Positions 55,764 through 64,000 of a stretch of DNA of 64,000 bases are shown here, one piece after another. This DNA is from Chitinibacter fontanus (GTDB lineage Bacteria > Pseudomonadota > Gammaproteobacteria > Burkholderiales > Chitinibacteraceae), in contig NZ_CP058952.1 of the NCBI RefSeq assembly GCF_013423785.1, positions 3,003,665 to 3,067,664 on the forward strand, read 5' to 3'. The notes beneath the pieces are model-generated. The model searched no databases, was not told where the DNA came from, and saw only the letters and a list, made by a program, of their open reading frames with translations. Position numbers and translations under genes: made by a program. Position 1 is the stretch's first letter. Every line of letters begins with the position of its first letter.

Positions 55764-56885
55764 CTATTTTTTAACGATCACAGGATTTATCGCCGAGGTA
55801 GGGGTAAAGCTGAATGTGATCTGCGGCAGGTTGTTGAGAGTAATCACCACCTGATGCGTGGTATTGGCCTCTAGTGGATCCATCGGGAGTAAAAATGCTT
55901 GTGCCGCGTCAAAACTAGATTCGCCTCTGTTGCAACCAGTTAAGTCTCCTGGAATAGGATTTGTGCAGCCATTTTGGATTGGTCGCACAGGCACTAATTG
56001 ATTAGTGCGCGTGTTTTTAACCGATGCAGACAAGATCACAGGTGTGATCCCTTGTGGTACTTGAATCAAGATCGGCGTACCCGTTACGCGAGATCCAACA
56101 TCTGGCGCTGGGTTCGGAGACTCTTGACTCGGCGAGAACTGATTAGGCACACGAGATCCTTGACATGGATAAGTACGCGCTCGGTCCTGCCCTGTTTTAC
56201 CCGTGTCAACTAAAGTTAGGTCACCTTGTAAAAAGGTGAGGCGATACCGTTCAATGCCGTCTGGTGAGGTTGATTTGATGAGTGATGTGCCTACATCTCG
56301 CAACGGCAACATATTGGCGCCCAAATGATAGACGGTGTTGAGCAACGATTGCGCCATTGCTTCTCCAGCCGTATTCAAGCTCTGATAGGCATAGCCCAGT
56401 GGTAAGGCTCCAGTGGTTAAGGTCTCTGTAACTCGAGGTGATCCCGTCAAGCCACTCGAGCTATTGGCATTTGGATAATTGCGGTAAGTAGCCCGTTGAA
56501 TCGGTGTATTGCCCGTATATCCGGTTTTTCCCAATGTTTGGTCATGGACGTAGCTCAAATCATTTTCTGCTACACGATTCACGTAATAGTTGTTTGCATC
56601 ATTTGCCGCCAAACTCAGCGCGTTTGAAGTATTGATACTTCCGAAACCACACTCATTTCGTGCTGCGTTTAAATATGCCTGTGCCGCTAGTGTTGCAGTA
56701 GTGACGGTTTGAGATGGATCCGCCGTCGGTGACGCTGAAGCAACTGGAGCAGGTGTATTACTTGGGCTGGGCGTACTTGCTCCTGTACTTGTTGAACTAT
56801 TACTTCCACCCCCCCCGCCGCCGCAGGCAGTTAAAACTAGGGAAAGAACAAGGGACATATAGCTGGTACGTTTGAGATGAGACAT
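55764..56885 (-). CDS. CAP-domain-like lipoprotein
   Basis: A 373-residue lipoprotein: signal sequence ending LVLTAC (C21) then a glycine run and a Ser/Thr/Pro linker (to about residue 60). The next 180 residues (QAYLNAARNECGFGSIN, NDANNYYVNRV, GEAMAQSLLNTVYHLGANM) follow the layout of bacterial CAP/SCP-like domains. The C-terminal part (GITPVILSASVKNTRT to ITFSFTP) looks like an Ig-like beta domain. Start at 56885 or at the Met ten residues in. Function unknown; secreted CAP proteins often bind lipids or act at surfaces. It stands alone. Confidence 0.6.
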   Translation of the reverse strand: MSHLKRTSYMSLVLSLVLTACGGGGGGSNSSTSTGASTPSPSNTPAPVASASPTADPSQTVTTATLAAQAYLNAARNECGFGSINTSNALSLAANDANNYYVNRVAENDLSYVHDQTLGKTGYTGNTPIQRATYRNYPNANSSSGLTGSPRVTETLTTGALPLGYAYQSLNTAGEAMAQSLLNTVYHLGANMLPLRDVGTSLIKSTSPDGIERYRLTFLQGDLTLVDTGKTGQDRARTYPCQGSRVPNQFSPSQESPNPAPDVGSRVTGTPILIQVPQGITPVILSASVKNTRTNQLVPVRPIQNGCTNPIPGDLTGCNRGESSFDAAQAFLLPMDPLEANTTHQVVITLNNLPQITFSFTPTSAINPVIVKK

Positions 56886-56923
56886 CGCTGGCCTGTGAAA
56901 TTAGATTCAAGAATGAAAAGTGG

Positions 56924-57727
56924 TTAATCAGAATCGGAAACTACTTTGGGTGGTTTTTTCACCAATGTGGGATCAGCTAGCCATGTAAGATGGCGGTTGA
57001 GTAAGCCTTCTAAACCAGACTTGTGCTCCAGATAAAACATGGGCCAGTCAAAGGTAAATCCCAATGCAGGTAACGCCGGCATGTTGAAGAGCAAATATAG
57101 GCGCGCCATCAAGGCATAGAGCAGTGCAATGCCGCCAAATATCATCACCAAGGCTTGATCGTTTAAAGCCAGACTTCCTAGCCAGGCACCAAGCACTAAT
57201 ATAAAAGTACCAAGGGTAGGTACGTTCAAATGGTCACGTAATTTCAGCGCATCACGGATTTGATTAGGTAAGGCCAGCTGATAGAGACCCTGCGTGCTAT
57301 GGTTGACCAAACCGACAGCAATAGAATCCAATTCAGGTTTGCGCCAATATTTGCTGACGTAAGCGGATCCATACACGACGGTGATTAACTGTCCCTCGCG
57401 CAAAGGTACATCTAACTTGGGAAGATCAATCTCAAGCTCACCTGCAAGCGGATCGAATAGCCAAAAATGGCTATCAACTTCGGTCTTAGAGGTGACATAA
57501 AGCCGATGTGAGTCTAATCCGGGATGTTGCCCATAATGCGACGAGATTTTTTCTCGCTCACGGCGCTCAGGTGACAGCACCATGCCCGTGAAAGAATGAA
57601 ATGAAACCACTTTTTTGCCGAAATTGTAGCTGTCTAGGTCGAATGATCTGGACTTACAAAACTGCAAAAAACCCTCTTCAGTGAGTCCATTTAAATCATG
57701 GCCCATTTGATTATTATCGCGGTTCAT
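56924..57727 (-). CDS. Unknown membrane protein
   Basis: A 267-residue protein with an acidic soluble N-terminal part (about 1-165) and one or two hydrophobic segments (TFILVLGAWLGSLALNDQALVMIFGGIALLYALMA region, about 175-215), then a soluble tail. Not recognised. The ATG at 57727 overlaps the stop of the upstream gene by four bases, which I take as the real start over the ATG at 57736. It forms a two-gene operon with that gene. Confidence 0.6.
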   Translation of the reverse strand: MNRDNNQMGHDLNGLTEEGFLQFCKSRSFDLDSYNFGKKVVSFHSFTGMVLSPERREREKISSHYGQHPGLDSHRLYVTSKTEVDSHFWLFDPLAGELEIDLPKLDVPLREGQLITVVYGSAYVSKYWRKPELDSIAVGLVNHSTQGLYQLALPNQIRDALKLRDHLNVPTLGTFILVLGAWLGSLALNDQALVMIFGGIALLYALMARLYLLFNMPALPALGFTFDWPMFYLEHKSGLEGLLNRHLTWLADPTLVKKPPKVVSDSD

Positions 57728-58143
57728 TTTGTGCAAAACCGAGCGCTAAATGACGGCATACTTGGCATTGCTTTGCCATGACCAACCGCTTGGCATAATT
57801 GATCAAACTGCTCCAGCTTTTGGCCAGCCAGTAGACTGTTCGCATTTCCTCTGCTGGCATTGGAAAGTGACCACAAATTATCAGCTTCGAAACGTTTGCA
57901 TTCTTGTTGAATTTCAAACAATCGATCGCAATCGGCTTTAGCCATTTTGCCGCCTTCCAGTGGTTTGGTTGCGCCGCAATGCTTGGCGACCCACTCATCG
58001 ACACCAAAACGACCACTATCTCTAAAAACCTGTTCTGGTACGTTTTGCACGCATCGGTCCCATTCCGCGCCCGTTTTGGGTTTAGCCAATACCGTAGCGC
58101 TCAAGCAGAGCAGAACAACGCCTAACAAAGCTGAAGGTTTCAT
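57724..58143 (-). CDS. Unknown secreted small protein with conserved cysteines
   Basis: A 139-residue protein with a clear signal peptide (MKPSALLGVVLLCLSATVLA) and five cysteines in the mature part (DRCVQNV, KHCGAT, ADCDRL, QQECKRF, DQLCQAV), suggesting disulfides in the periplasm. Layout is reminiscent of small lysozyme-inhibitor-like or T6SS-linked proteins but I cannot assign a family. It is coupled to the membrane protein gene downstream. Confidence 0.55.
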   Translation of the reverse strand: MKPSALLGVVLLCLSATVLAKPKTGAEWDRCVQNVPEQVFRDSGRFGVDEWVAKHCGATKPLEGGKMAKADCDRLFEIQQECKRFEADNLWSLSNASRGNANSLLAGQKLEQFDQLCQAVGHGKAMPSMPSFSARFCTK

Positions 58144-58284
58144 GATGGGTTTCCTTTGGACAAACTAATTGTGCTTGATTGGTAACTTATTGCTTCTTAA
58201 TTGGAACTTAAAGACAACGATAGTTGATATATATGCAACGATAGCGCGTAGAAAAGTTGTCGGCAACTCGGCAATCTTGATTAC

Positions 58285-58536
58285 ATGGAAAATACAACGA
58301 AACCATCCCAAGCTAGGCTGGTATTTGCTAAGAATGTGCGACTTGCACGTCGGCTTAGAAACCTGACACAGGAATCTTTGGCCTTAGAGGCGAGCATGAG
58401 CCGAACCTATGTCTCTGAAGTGGAGCGCGGGGCAAGGAATATCTCAATCGACAGTATGGCAATGCTGGCAGAGGCACTTGATGTACCTTTGGCTAAATTG
58501 GTCGACCCTGTTGGATTTGATTATATTAAGTTGTAA
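58285..58536 (+). CDS. Xre-family regulator
   Basis: An 83-residue helix-turn-helix protein (VRLARRLRNLTQESLALEAS then MSRTYVSEVERGARNISIDSMAMLAEALDVPLAKLVDP). It is similar in size and layout to the Xre protein at 35548. It diverges from the secreted small-protein operon and may control it. No clear operator was identified. Confidence 0.8.
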   Translation: MENTTKPSQARLVFAKNVRLARRLRNLTQESLALEASMSRTYVSEVERGARNISIDSMAMLAEALDVPLAKLVDPVGFDYIKL

Positions 58537-58903
58537 ATCAAAAAGTCTCATCTCAAGGCGCTTTAGCCTAATCCGTTAACACGGTCTGGAACAGGCAGTC
58601 TGATCAGCCATTGATCATGGTTGAGAAATCTCTCACATAAAAATCGAACCAGACAGCACCCTTTCAAGCTGGTGAATTAGGGCAGGGCGGTTTGACTCGA
58701 AAGCAAACGAAAGCGGACAGCAGGTTCCAATTGTGCAGTTTCCGCACTTCGGCCAAAGCGGCCAATCAAAGCTATTTCTTGTTAGCTCAATTTAGCAATC
58801 TGCAGTGGTCTATTCAGTAAGCCGCTGCACAATAAAACCCAATTAAGACAAAGCTCCACTTCATGCCCGAATTCATTTGTTGTTAGCCGCAACCGTAAAA
58901 GCC
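58537..58903. other. Non-coding region between Xre gene and T6SS module
   Basis: About 370 bases. It has small inverted repeats (TGATCAGCCATTGATCA at about 58599) but no gene-like frame or known RNA that I recognise. Confidence 0.45.
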
Positions 58904-59926
58904 TTACTTCTGCACCAACGTCAGCCCTGTTTTCGGATCTAGTCCCTTGAATTGAGCCAGTTTTGTGATCAGTACTTCATCGGGTTTGGTCGGGGCGATA
59001 TTAGCTTCATATTCCGTTAACCACTTTATTTTTCCATCCCATTTTGGCAATGGAGCAGGCGGCAAAGGCACGATTTCATCGATATCATCCATCGTTGGCT
59101 TGAGGTAGTAATAATCTGATAGGAATTTACCAATTATCTTATAGCGCTGAACCCGTTCATCATCTTTTTCTTGCCCCAAATAATCTAAAGAATCCTCTGT
59201 TTTTGGGGCTGAAAAACTCCCCTGCAAAACCGATGCTGCCATTGAGCTACCCGCCTTTACGGCCAATTGATATGCAACAGATGCGTCTGCATAATTTTTC
59301 TCAACGTGCAGGTCTGTTGCTAAACTCTCAGCCGCTTCGGCATGCCCTTGCTCGGCGGCACAACGCCACATTTGTTTGGCTACATTTGGAGCAATATTGA
59401 TTGGAGCTAACTTCTCAGCTACAAAATATTGTCCTTCGGGGCTGCCCATATCGGCAGATTTTCTGAAGTAGCGTAAAGCTAATTCATGATCTTGGTCGTA
59501 GCCTGTGCCTTTTTCTAGAAAATGCCCCATATGGTAATACCCAGCCGGGATATTCTGTTTTACCAAGGCATCATTGAGATCCAACACTTCCGACATCAAG
59601 CCCTCAAAGCGATCTGCAGTCAGGCCCAATTGTAAATTTACATTGGCTTTCCAATGCCCATTGGCTGCGGCAATACGATACAGTCGCGCAATTTCCGCGT
59701 TTACCTGTACATCGCGTTTTAGCAAATTTTCTCTTTCCAGATAGCGGGCATATTTAAACAGCACATCCGCTTCGGGCGGCAATGCAGGCACATGATCTTT
59801 TTCATAAGCACAGGTGAAGGCCAGCTTAAATTTGACGTCTTCGAGTTTGGGCACTGCTTTATCCTTATCTAAATTACATGCGCCAAGCAATAGGCATAGT
59901 ACGATGACGCTACAGCGTATAAACAT
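58904..59926 (-). CDS. Sel1-repeat lipoprotein, probable immunity protein for Tle5
   Basis: A 340-residue lipoprotein (lipobox LLLGAC, C17) with Sel1-type repeats: AGYYHMGHFLEKGTGYDQDHELALRYFRKSADMG and the following QYFVAEKL...AEQGHAEAAESLA. Immunity proteins of Tle5 phospholipases (Tli5) are periplasmic or lipid-anchored Sel1-repeat proteins, and the gene follows the phospholipase by two bases, so this is the likely cognate immunity. It also resembles DUF6396 proteins. The role is inferred from position and domain. Confidence 0.75.
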   Translation of the reverse strand: MFIRCSVIVLCLLLGACNLDKDKAVPKLEDVKFKLAFTCAYEKDHVPALPPEADVLFKYARYLERENLLKRDVQVNAEIARLYRIAAANGHWKANVNLQLGLTADRFEGLMSEVLDLNDALVKQNIPAGYYHMGHFLEKGTGYDQDHELALRYFRKSADMGSPEGQYFVAEKLAPINIAPNVAKQMWRCAAEQGHAEAAESLATDLHVEKNYADASVAYQLAVKAGSSMAASVLQGSFSAPKTEDSLDYLGQEKDDERVQRYKIIGKFLSDYYYLKPTMDDIDEIVPLPPAPLPKWDGKIKWLTEYEANIAPTKPDEVLITKLAQFKGLDPKTGLTLVQK

Positions 59927-59928
59927 GG

Positions 59929-61917
59929 CTAGTCCTTATTAGTGAGGGCTGGGCTACCACGATAAAACTCAATCAACGAGGCTTCTGGCTGAAGTTTTTG
60001 AGCCTGCCGTCGTTTATTCCTGTTAATAATTTTTCTCCATTCTAAATAAGCGACCGCCGGATCATCTTGCGCCCCCATCTCTTTGGTATGTAGATTCCAC
60101 AAATCGCGGCGTAGCTTTTGGCTGACACTTTTCCATTCATGCGCGATATTGAGCTCACTATCGACCTCCATGCTGCGGGTATTGATATTGGCCGATCCAT
60201 GCGTCGTAAAGACATCATTCACAATCATTAGCTTGCTGTGAATATAAACAGGCGTCCATTGTTGACCTTCTACAGGCACATCCACATCTTGCGAACTTCC
60301 CATCGCGTAAACATGCTGTTTGCGTGTGGTATCAGCAGTAGCAATTGAGTCTGGAGAGACTAGCGTGCAGATATGCACTTTCAAGCCTGGAACTTCTTCG
60401 GGCATGATTGTGGCATCTTGCCCTGATTTTTTTGCCTGCCGGTATTTGTTCTCACTGGCCGACAATGCCGCTTTTGCTTCTTGCTCTTTCTGTTGGGCTG
60501 CACTCAGTTGTTCGAGATTTTTCTGGTGTTCAGGGGTGATCGAACCAAATTGAATCCCCCCTTCGACCTGCGGAGCACTCGCATTTACTTGCTTCTGTGC
60601 TTGTTTAGCTTCTTTGCTCGCGATCTCATATTGTTCTTCACGCCAATCCAATTCAGATTTTCTCGCAACACCAGGAATGGTATCAGCACGACCAAGGCTA
60701 TCCATCATGCGATAAGTATTCACAGTCCCATCGCTCATGCCTTCGTCGCTGGAGTTGGTAACCACGAATAGATGCAGATAACCATTTTTAGGAGGATTAC
60801 GCCCCCAATTGGTTTGGGCACCAATGGCTGCTTTGATTTTTTCAGCTAAAGGTGGCCAACGGAAATATTGGTTCTCGATGTAAATCATGCTGGTCGCATT
60901 ATTTGCGGCTTGGAGATACAACGTTTCAATATCACGCTTATTTGCTTGAGATTGAGTGCGTAATAACTGCGCCATCAAAGCACATCCCCCAGTTCGAGGG
61001 TAGAGCTTTGCCGCAACCGCTTTCGCATTTCGCTGAGAGAGTAAATCTTCACCCACAGCCGCTTTCCAAGCTGTCGCAAAATTATGATGCAAATGTTCAA
61101 GAATTGGCCCGGTAACGCTGCTTGAAATGTCTTGCCTAGGACCTGCACCATTTCGACCATGTTTTGAATCCGCATGCTGGATGCGACTATGGTCGTTTTT
61201 ATCCCAATATTCATCAAGCATATTGTGTCCCATGACAAAGCCAATCGCTTGATCAGGTAGCTCATAGTCAACCAAAACTGATTTCTGATGATGTGTCACT
61301 GTTGCGGCTAAAACGCCTTGGGTCGTTTTAGAAATGCTTTTATCTGCACTGCGATAGCGGCTACGCCAAAGAATCTCTAAGCGATCGAGTGGCCCAAAGC
61401 CACGGCCAACAAATTGCAAGTTGGCAGGTTTATTTAAACGTCGTTCGTAATACCACTGACGATCAAATTCATGCTGGGTTTTAGTTGCGGTTTTGGGTTT
61501 ACTAAAAATATCTTGCCCAGGCGTGTTGTTCTCTGGCCCCCATTGCGCAAAGTTGACGTCATCTGGTCCCATTGTCCAGCCGAGAACTCGGATTTGAACG
61601 CCTTGCTGAGCTTTGTATTCAAGCAATTTACCAATTTGGGCAGGGACGGGCTCTTTAATATCCGGATATTTGATGTTATCAGCCCCTTTGCGCACAAAAT
61701 ACATCGAAGGCTGAAAGCCCCAACAAATGATATCCACTGAACGCGTTGCTTTAGCAATTGCATAATGCACAGAACCAAATGCAGCTTCACCGTTAATCAG
61801 TGGCTGATATCCAGTAGGTACCGGATGATATTCTGTCTTTTGGACAAACCACGGCGAAGTTGTGGTCGCTGTATTGGTATCTTTTGGGCACAGTGGTACG
61901 ACATAGTCATTTTTCAT
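59929..61917 (-). CDS. Tle5-type phospholipase D, T6SS effector
   Basis: A 662-residue phospholipase D with two HKD motifs: H210-Q-K212...D217 (HQKSVLVDYE) and HSKLMIVND...GSANINTRSME in the last quarter. Between them lies an Ala/Gln-rich helical insert (KEAKQAQKQVNASAP to QKEQEAKAALSASENKYRQ). Tle5 effectors hydrolyse phosphatidylethanolamine in target membranes and can act on bacteria and eukaryotes. There is no signal peptide; delivery is by VgrG, whose stop overlaps this gene's start by four bases. The immunity gene follows. Confidence 0.88.
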   Translation of the reverse strand: MKNDYVVPLCPKDTNTATTTSPWFVQKTEYHPVPTGYQPLINGEAAFGSVHYAIAKATRSVDIICWGFQPSMYFVRKGADNIKYPDIKEPVPAQIGKLLEYKAQQGVQIRVLGWTMGPDDVNFAQWGPENNTPGQDIFSKPKTATKTQHEFDRQWYYERRLNKPANLQFVGRGFGPLDRLEILWRSRYRSADKSISKTTQGVLAATVTHHQKSVLVDYELPDQAIGFVMGHNMLDEYWDKNDHSRIQHADSKHGRNGAGPRQDISSSVTGPILEHLHHNFATAWKAAVGEDLLSQRNAKAVAAKLYPRTGGCALMAQLLRTQSQANKRDIETLYLQAANNATSMIYIENQYFRWPPLAEKIKAAIGAQTNWGRNPPKNGYLHLFVVTNSSDEGMSDGTVNTYRMMDSLGRADTIPGVARKSELDWREEQYEIASKEAKQAQKQVNASAPQVEGGIQFGSITPEHQKNLEQLSAAQQKEQEAKAALSASENKYRQAKKSGQDATIMPEEVPGLKVHICTLVSPDSIATADTTRKQHVYAMGSSQDVDVPVEGQQWTPVYIHSKLMIVNDVFTTHGSANINTRSMEVDSELNIAHEWKSVSQKLRRDLWNLHTKEMGAQDDPAVAYLEWRKIINRNKRRQAQKLQPEASLIEFYRGSPALTNKD

Positions 61918-64000
61918 GTCGCATCTCCTGACCCCAGCTTGCCATCAAGCAGATCTTGATAGATTTTACGCAAATCTGAATGTGCGTTAAGAGATCGCAC
62001 TTCGGAATCAGTTGCTGATGCATGCTTTTGAAAACCTTGATTAGCTAAAACACCTTGCTCGGAATTACGATATTCCGTTGGCACAGGTATTTGGTAGTTC
62101 ACCCCATTAGCAAGCTCTAGCTTGTAATGTTGGGTGACAATTTCATGTTCAATAGGGAGATGACCACTCTCATCCAGCACACCCTCTTTAATTTGAGCAC
62201 CATCGGCAAATAAACGATAAGGCATTCCTGCCCAGCCAAATCCTTGGGCATTAGGCGCTTGCTGCAAATTGAGAGTCAGACGTTGCTTAGGCATGCTATT
62301 GGGAAATGCAGGATGTTGAGCCGTCATTTGATCTGGTCCGCTCACTTTATGGTTTGCGCCTTTCACACTGACAGTGCCAGGGCAGTGGATTTCGATATCG
62401 CCGCCTTTCAGCCGGATATAGCCGCCGCCCGCAGTGACAAGAATTTCGTCTTTAGCGACGACGGTGATGGTTTCTTTGCAGGCCGTCACTTTCAGATCTT
62501 TATCACCGACGATCTCGATGTCACCACTCTGCGCTTGTAACTGCACCTTGCCTTTGGCGGCGATGAGTTTCAGAGCGATACTGTCTTTTACACCTGCAAC
62601 AAACAGGCTGATGTGCTGCCCTACGTTGTGAATCCAGCGCCGTCCTGTCGTCTGGTTGCTGTCGCGTTGTGCGACTTGGTCGATGTTGCTGCCGGCGGTT
62701 TGGGTCAGACTGTTTGGCGTGGTGAGCGCTAGGCCGTCTTGGCCGTGGATCATCAGCAGCGGTTGCTGGCCAGCTTGGTCTTCGGATTTGCTTTTGCCGT
62801 CTGCGTCGGTATTGCTGCCCGCTTCCCAGCTTTTCGCGGCGTGGACGTGATGGTGCAAGTGGCCGGTTTTGTGCTTCTCGCCGTTGGAATTGTCGGGCTT
62901 GATCGTCTGGTCGCTTTCGCCGGTTTCGATGGTGTCGGCCAGTTGTTTGGTCGCGACTTCGCCGAGGCTTTTGGCGAGTTCTAACGCTGATTCGAGCTGG
63001 CTAGTGGCAGGGTTGCGATCGAGCTGTTTGCCGGCTGCGCCGCCTTTGGCTTCGGTGGTGAGCAGCAGGCCATGTCCAGCACGAATCGCGCCGTGGGCGT
63101 CGGTTCTGAGTTCAAATCCTTCGCCGCGGGCTTCACCTTTACCATTGCTGCGCGGGTGAATCAGGTAGCCGAGGTTGAGTTGCGTTTTGGCGTGTTCGCT
63201 GGAGAGTTTGGTGCGGACTTGGCCGGTGCTGTCGTCGAAGAGTAATTCGCCGTATTGGCCGCCTTTGTATTCTTTACTCTTGATGCCTGATAGCGTTTTA
63301 TTAGCAGGTAATGCGCCTGCGCCGCTAAACGTCGGCGTCGGGTGACTGCCGTTGTAGACAACGCCCGTCACGATGGGTCTATCGATGTCGCCTTCGATGA
63401 AGTCCACCAGCACTTCTTGCCCGATACGTGGGATGAATTGATGACCCCAGCTCGCACCTGCGCTCGGATAGGCGACGCGGATCCAACACGAAGATTTATC
63501 GTCGAGATTGGCACCAAAGTCGGCATGTTCGTTGGGCCGTTGCCAGTGAAATTGAACCTTGATGCGGCCCATTTCATCGGTGTGGATTTCTTCACCCGCA
63601 GGCCCCACCACCGTGGCAGTTTGCACCCCACGCGATTTGGGTTTGGCGAGTTGCTCACTACCCGTACCATTCAGATTGAACTCAGGGGTAATCGGCTGAC
63701 CACGGCGTTGGGATTTGAATTCAACGCGATACGGTGCGGGTGTATCTGTCGTACTGTTGGTGGCGGTATTGCTCGCTAACAGGCTCGGTGCAATCTGGCG
63801 CAGTTGCTGCGTTAAATCATGTGGTAGGTTGTTATGGGCAGTAAATGTCAGCTCGGTAATCGCAAACTCACGTTGCTCAGCACTATCCCACTCGTGCGCG
63901 GGGTGGTCTTCCAATCTAAACCATTGGCCTGCTTGCAAACTGCGTAGCGTACCGCTGCCGCTGAATGATTTCTTTTGGCTATCGTGCGCTTGTTGGCGCA
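61914..64000 (-). CDS. vgrG: Type VI secretion tip protein VgrG (partial, cut at window edge)
   Basis: Spike protein of the type VI apparatus. The visible part (about 695 codons, open at the window edge, so the N-terminus is outside) contains the end of the gp27-like region, the gp5 OB-fold (GPAGEEIHTDEMGRIKVQF, SAGASWGHQFIPRIGQEVLVDF, DRPIVTGVVYNG), the beta-helix/DUF2345 part with GDIEIVGDKDLKVTACKETITV and a C-terminal extension (LTLNLQQAPNAQGFGWAGMPYRLF) that may bind the effector. The frame is open upstream of the TTG at 63938, which is not a true start. Its stop overlaps the phospholipase start. Confidence 0.93.
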   Translation of the reverse strand, partial: RQQAHDSQKKSFSGSGTLRSLQAGQWFRLEDHPAHEWDSAEQREFAITELTFTAHNNLPHDLTQQLRQIAPSLLASNTATNSTTDTPAPYRVEFKSQRRGQPITPEFNLNGTGSEQLAKPKSRGVQTATVVGPAGEEIHTDEMGRIKVQFHWQRPNEHADFGANLDDKSSCWIRVAYPSAGASWGHQFIPRIGQEVLVDFIEGDIDRPIVTGVVYNGSHPTPTFSGAGALPANKTLSGIKSKEYKGGQYGELLFDDSTGQVRTKLSSEHAKTQLNLGYLIHPRSNGKGEARGEGFELRTDAHGAIRAGHGLLLTTEAKGGAAGKQLDRNPATSQLESALELAKSLGEVATKQLADTIETGESDQTIKPDNSNGEKHKTGHLHHHVHAAKSWEAGSNTDADGKSKSEDQAGQQPLLMIHGQDGLALTTPNSLTQTAGSNIDQVAQRDSNQTTGRRWIHNVGQHISLFVAGVKDSIALKLIAAKGKVQLQAQSGDIEIVGDKDLKVTACKETITVVAKDEILVTAGGGYIRLKGGDIEIHCPGTVSVKGANHKVSGPDQMTAQHPAFPNSMPKQRLTLNLQQAPNAQGFGWAGMPYRLFADGAQIKEGVLDESGHLPIEHEIVTQHYKLELANGVNYQIPVPTEYRNSEQGVLANQGFQKHASATDSEVRSLNAHSDLRKIYQDLLDGKLGSGDAT

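Overview
The window looks like a chromosome segment of a betaproteobacterium of the order Neisseriales. A chitin-degrading genus of the Chitinibacter/Deefgea type is my best guess, from a secreted GH18 chitinase with two chitin-binding modules, the CysG, MsrPQ and AroQ-AccBC gene sets, and moderate GC content. This is inference from gene content; no 16S rRNA is present.

1-28173 is ordinary core genome: an esterase-like lipoprotein, cysG, a cytochrome c, msrPQ, a PilZ-like protein with a HIT protein, a very large FAD/Fe-S oxidoreductase, a TPR/GGDEF cluster holding an iron alcohol dehydrogenase, the chitinase, aroQ-accB-accC, queA, tgt, a tandem HD-GYP protein, a bacteriohemerythrin, a YeeZ-like epimerase and a 2Fe-2S flavin reductase.

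28204-49495 is a 21.3 kb integrated island in the 3' end of tRNA-Thr(TGT). It is bounded by a perfect 47-bp direct repeat, begins with a tyrosine recombinase, and carries matching tandem decamers at both ends that look like integrase arm sites. Its cargo is (a) an excisionase-like and a Rep-like protein; (b) a minus-strand cluster with a papain/C39-like cysteine peptidase, unknown proteins and a PD-(D/E)XK nuclease; (c) an Xre regulator and a type I restriction locus, hsdM-rhuM-hsdS-mntA-hepT-MBL-hsdR, in which a toxin-antitoxin pair and an AT-rich metallo-beta-lactamase-fold gene sit between hsdS and hsdR; (d) a two-gene unit of a DUF4297/Cap4-like nuclease and a Rad50-like zinc-hook ATPase. 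This is a defence island. The two-gene unit and the MBL-hsdR coupling are the best candidates for little-described biology.

49496-58903 is accessory DNA: a secreted DRGH nuclease, a UmuDC-like SOS operon divergent from an SRAP/YedK gene across a perfect palindrome, a 56-residue AlpA-type gene, and an AT-rich mobilisation remnant (a small RHH-like protein plus a relaxase interrupted by one in-frame TAA). A CAP-like lipoprotein, two unknown coupled genes and an Xre regulator follow.

58904-64000 is a type VI secretion effector module: VgrG (cut by the window edge), a Tle5-type phospholipase D and a Sel1-repeat lipoprotein that is the likely immunity protein, in overlapping or near-overlapping order on the minus strand.
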